Assembly (NCBI GenBank): GCA_002842695.1
Contig: PHDT01000005.1
Coordinates: 18,621-82,620, forward strand
Length of the DNA: 64,000 nt
Source: Bacteroidetes bacterium HGW-Bacteroidetes-10
GTDB lineage: Bacteria > Bacteroidota > Bacteroidia > Bacteroidales > UBA932
Direction of reading: 5' to 3'
The notes under the pieces are model-generated. The model had not been told where the DNA came from. It made no database searches and saw only the letters and a list, made by a program, of their open reading frames with translations. Each line of letters opens with the position of its first letter. The stretch's first letter is position 1. Of this stretch, positions 62,042 through 64,000 are shown piece by piece. The position numbers and the translations under genes were made by a program.

Positions 62042-64000
62042 TCAATTGCCCATTTCAGAGAGGAATTTAATTCTTACAAGTCTTATCTCCTCTTCTGAAT
62101 AGCCTTTGCCAAGTTCATCAGAAGCCTCTTTTAGGGAGTCCGAAACAGCTTCGGTACGGAAGTACTCATAAATATCGTCTACCTTATCGTCATCAATAGT
62201 CTGACGGATATAGTAGTCGATATTTATTTTTGTGCCTGAACTGACAATTGCCTCAAGTTCATTAAAAATATCTTCAAGCTCAATTCCTTTGGAATCTGCT
62301 ATGTCCTCAAAAGGCAATTTTCTGTCTATACCATTTATAATATGAACCTTCATGGCAGACTTATTCACAACAGACTTCACAACGAAATCCATTGGTCTGT
62401 CAATCTCGTTCTCTTCTACATATTTAGAAATAAGATCCACGAACTCTTTTCCAAATTTCTTTGCCTTTCCCTCTCCTACTCCCTGACAGTTCTTTAATTC
62501 ATCCAGAGTAACAGGATACTGAATGGACATATCTTCCAGAGAAGGATCATTAAAAATCACAAAAGGCGGAAGTTTTAGTCTTTTCGAAACAGACTGACGC
62601 AGATCCCTCAGCATTGCAAGCAAAGTTTCGTCGCCGGCAGAAGCGCTCTTTGAATGACCAGGAGTAGCCACATCGTCATCGTCCTCTGTATCGGTGAACT
62701 CTCTGTCCTCCGTTAACATTATTGTATGCGGATTTTCCAGAAACTCCTTTCCTGCGGGTGTTGCTGAGATTAGTCCGTACTTTTCGATATCTTTTTCCAG
62801 TAAATGGTGTATAAGAGCCTGCCTTATCACTGCCATCCAGAATCTCACTCCTTTTGATTTGCCCGCTCCAAACAACTCATGATGGTGGTGATTATATGAT
62901 TTGATTATGGAGTTGTTAATACCGGCCAGAATATTTGCAATATGCTCAGACTTGAATTGCTCTTTCATTGTAGATAGCAATTCAAGAACAAGTGCTACAG
63001 CTTCTTTACCATCAAACTGTTTTTTTGGGAACAGACAGTTATCACAAGAGCCGCAATTTTCCTGAGTATACTCCTCACCAAAATAGTTGAGCAGAACTTT
63101 ACGCCGGCACAGACTTGATTCAGAATAGGATACTGTCTCCATTAGAAGCTGTCTGCCTATCTCTTGTTCTGAGACTGGTTTGCCCTGCATGAATTTTTCC
63201 AGTTTCTGAATATCTTTATATGAGTAGAAAGCAATGCACTGACCCTCTCCTCCGTCTCTTCCGGAGCGGCCTGTTTCCTGATAATAGCTTTCCAGACTCT
63301 TTGGAATATCGTAGTGAATTACAAAGCGTACATCCGGTTTATCAATACCCATCCCAAATGCAATTGTTGCAACAATTACATCAACATCCTCCATAAGAAA
63401 CTTGTCCTGATTACCCGCCCGGGTAACAGCATCAAGCCCTGCATGATATGGCAGAGCCTTAATTCCGTTAACAACCAGAAGCTGGGCAACATCCTCCACC
63501 TTTTTTCTGCTCAGGCAGTAGATAATACCCGATTTACCCTGATTGTTCTTGATAAATTTAATAATCTCTCTCTCTGTATTTGCTTTGGTACGAATTTCAT
63601 AGTAGAGGTTTGGCCTGTTGAACGATGTTTTGAAAACCTTAGCGTCAATCATTCCCAGATTTCTCTGTATATCATTCTGCACCTTTGGAGTTGCAGTTGC
63701 AGTCAAAGCGATAACAGGAGCTTTGCCTATCTCCTGGACAATAGGATATATTCTTCTGTATTCAGGTCGGAAATCGTGCCCCCATTCTGAAATACAGTGT
63801 GCCTCATCAACGGCATAGAAGGATATTGTAAGCTGACGAAGGAATAAAATATTCTCTTCCTTTGTAAGAGATTCGGGTGCTACATAAAGAAGTTTTGTCT
63901 GACCCGAGAGAAGATCTTCTTTCACCTCCTGAATTTGAGCCTTATTCAGAGAAGAGTTGAGAAAGTGGGCAATTCCATCCTTCTCTATCACGAATCCTCT
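62042..64000 (-). CDS. recQ: ATP-dependent DNA helicase RecQ, 5' end cut by window edge
   Basis: The frame continues past the right edge, so the N-terminus with Walker A is missing. Visible parts in order: LLYVAPESLTKEE, the DEAH box FYAVDEAHCISEWGHDFRPEY, ALTATATPKVQND, motif V-VI IAFGMGIDKPDVRFVIHYDIP and QETGRSGRDG, the zinc-binding CRRKVLLNYFGEE/CGSCDNC, a winged-helix RQC region, an HRDC domain (about 530 of the visible frame, LPPFVIFNDPSLEDM) and a C-terminal extra domain of ~100 residues. It unwinds DNA during recombination and fork repair. Confidence 0.95.
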   Translation of the reverse strand, partial: RGFVIEKDGIAHFLNSSLNKAQIQEVKEDLLSGQTKLLYVAPESLTKEENILFLRQLTISFYAVDEAHCISEWGHDFRPEYRRIYPIVQEIGKAPVIALTATATPKVQNDIQRNLGMIDAKVFKTSFNRPNLYYEIRTKANTEREIIKFIKNNQGKSGIIYCLSRKKVEDVAQLLVVNGIKALPYHAGLDAVTRAGNQDKFLMEDVDVIVATIAFGMGIDKPDVRFVIHYDIPKSLESYYQETGRSGRDGGEGQCIAFYSYKDIQKLEKFMQGKPVSEQEIGRQLLMETVSYSESSLCRRKVLLNYFGEEYTQENCGSCDNCLFPKKQFDGKEAVALVLELLSTMKEQFKSEHIANILAGINNSIIKSYNHHHHELFGAGKSKGVRFWMAVIRQALIHHLLEKDIEKYGLISATPAGKEFLENPHTIMLTEDREFTDTEDDDDVATPGHSKSASAGDETLLAMLRDLRQSVSKRLKLPPFVIFNDPSLEDMSIQYPVTLDELKNCQGVGEGKAKKFGKEFVDLISKYVEENEIDRPMDFVVKSVVNKSAMKVHIINGIDRKLPFEDIADSKGIELEDIFNELEAIVSSGTKINIDYYIRQTIDDDKVDDIYEYFRTEAVSDSLKEASDELGKGYSEEEIRLVRIKFLSEMGN

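Noticed and set aside
62034..62051. Small inverted repeat GGGCAA/TTGCCC between glnA and recQ
   Set aside because: Six-bp stem without a T-tract on either strand; too weak to call a terminator.
1..64000. tRNA, rRNA, CRISPR, phage or insertion-sequence genes
   Set aside because: No cloverleaf-like sequence, spaced short direct repeats, transposase or integrase motif was noticed by eye. A tRNAscan or HMM search could still reveal something missed.

Overview
The window looks like a chromosomal segment from a member of the Bacteroidota, most likely order Bacteroidales. Four things point there. Promoters carry the phylum's TAnnTTTG -7 box, often with TTTG or TTG about 19-21 bp upstream. The division and cell-wall cluster has the compact Bacteroidota layout. 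Menaquinone genes belong to the futalosine route (mqnB, mqnD). Several families are typical of the phylum: a carboxypeptidase-regulatory/TonB receptor, DUF2795, DUF4834, and ExbB with a signal peptide. Genus cannot be fixed from the sequence alone. No rRNA, tRNA, CRISPR array, phage or insertion sequence was seen; coding density is high and almost everything is chromosomal housekeeping.

Layout. 1-8.1 kb: a truncated sensor kinase, a palindromic repeat element, a beta-helix lipoprotein and a TonB-dependent receptor, facing a PhoB/PhoR-like two-component pair. 8.1-13.2 kb: folE, mqnB-mqnD, a lone ABC ATPase, a cobalamin adenosyltransferase, DUF2795 and trkA. 13.3-19.8 kb: aspA, two ABC-F translation factors (uup and ettA, tail to tail) and an M23 endopeptidase lipoprotein divergent from mraZ. 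19.9-36.6 kb: the dcw cluster mraZ-rsmH-ftsL-ftsI-murE-mraY-murD-ftsW-murG-murC-ftsQ-ftsA-ftsZ followed by gltX. 36.7-46.7 kb: galE and a DegT-type aminotransferase, divergent from rpiB-truB-queA; then dprA-tatD-ansA; then an ExbB / four-helix membrane protein / ExbD / ExbD unit. 46.8-52.3 kb: alkaline phosphatase, a DigH-like glycosidase, asnS, udk and a TonB-like protein. 52.3-60.4 kb (minus): a six-gene operon with a large anchored protein, DUF4834, an MsbA-type exporter, an acyl-CoA ligase, a dCMP deaminase and a Ctp protease. 60.5-64 kb: glutamine synthetase and a truncated recQ.

The genes combine into envelope growth and division (dcw cluster, M23 endopeptidase, Ctp protease, DigH-like glycosidase, MsbA) and energised outer-membrane import (TonB receptor, ExbB/ExbD, TonB), plus translation and basic metabolism. 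I found no convincing novel multi-gene system. The most interesting signals are regulatory: a 55-bp composite palindrome centred on the dprA promoter, with one arm inside the dprA coding sequence; four TG(G/T)AAA repeats at exact 10-bp spacing upstream of mraZ that look like a Bacteroidota version of the MraZ operator; and a roughly 165-bp nested palindrome upstream of the first kinase.
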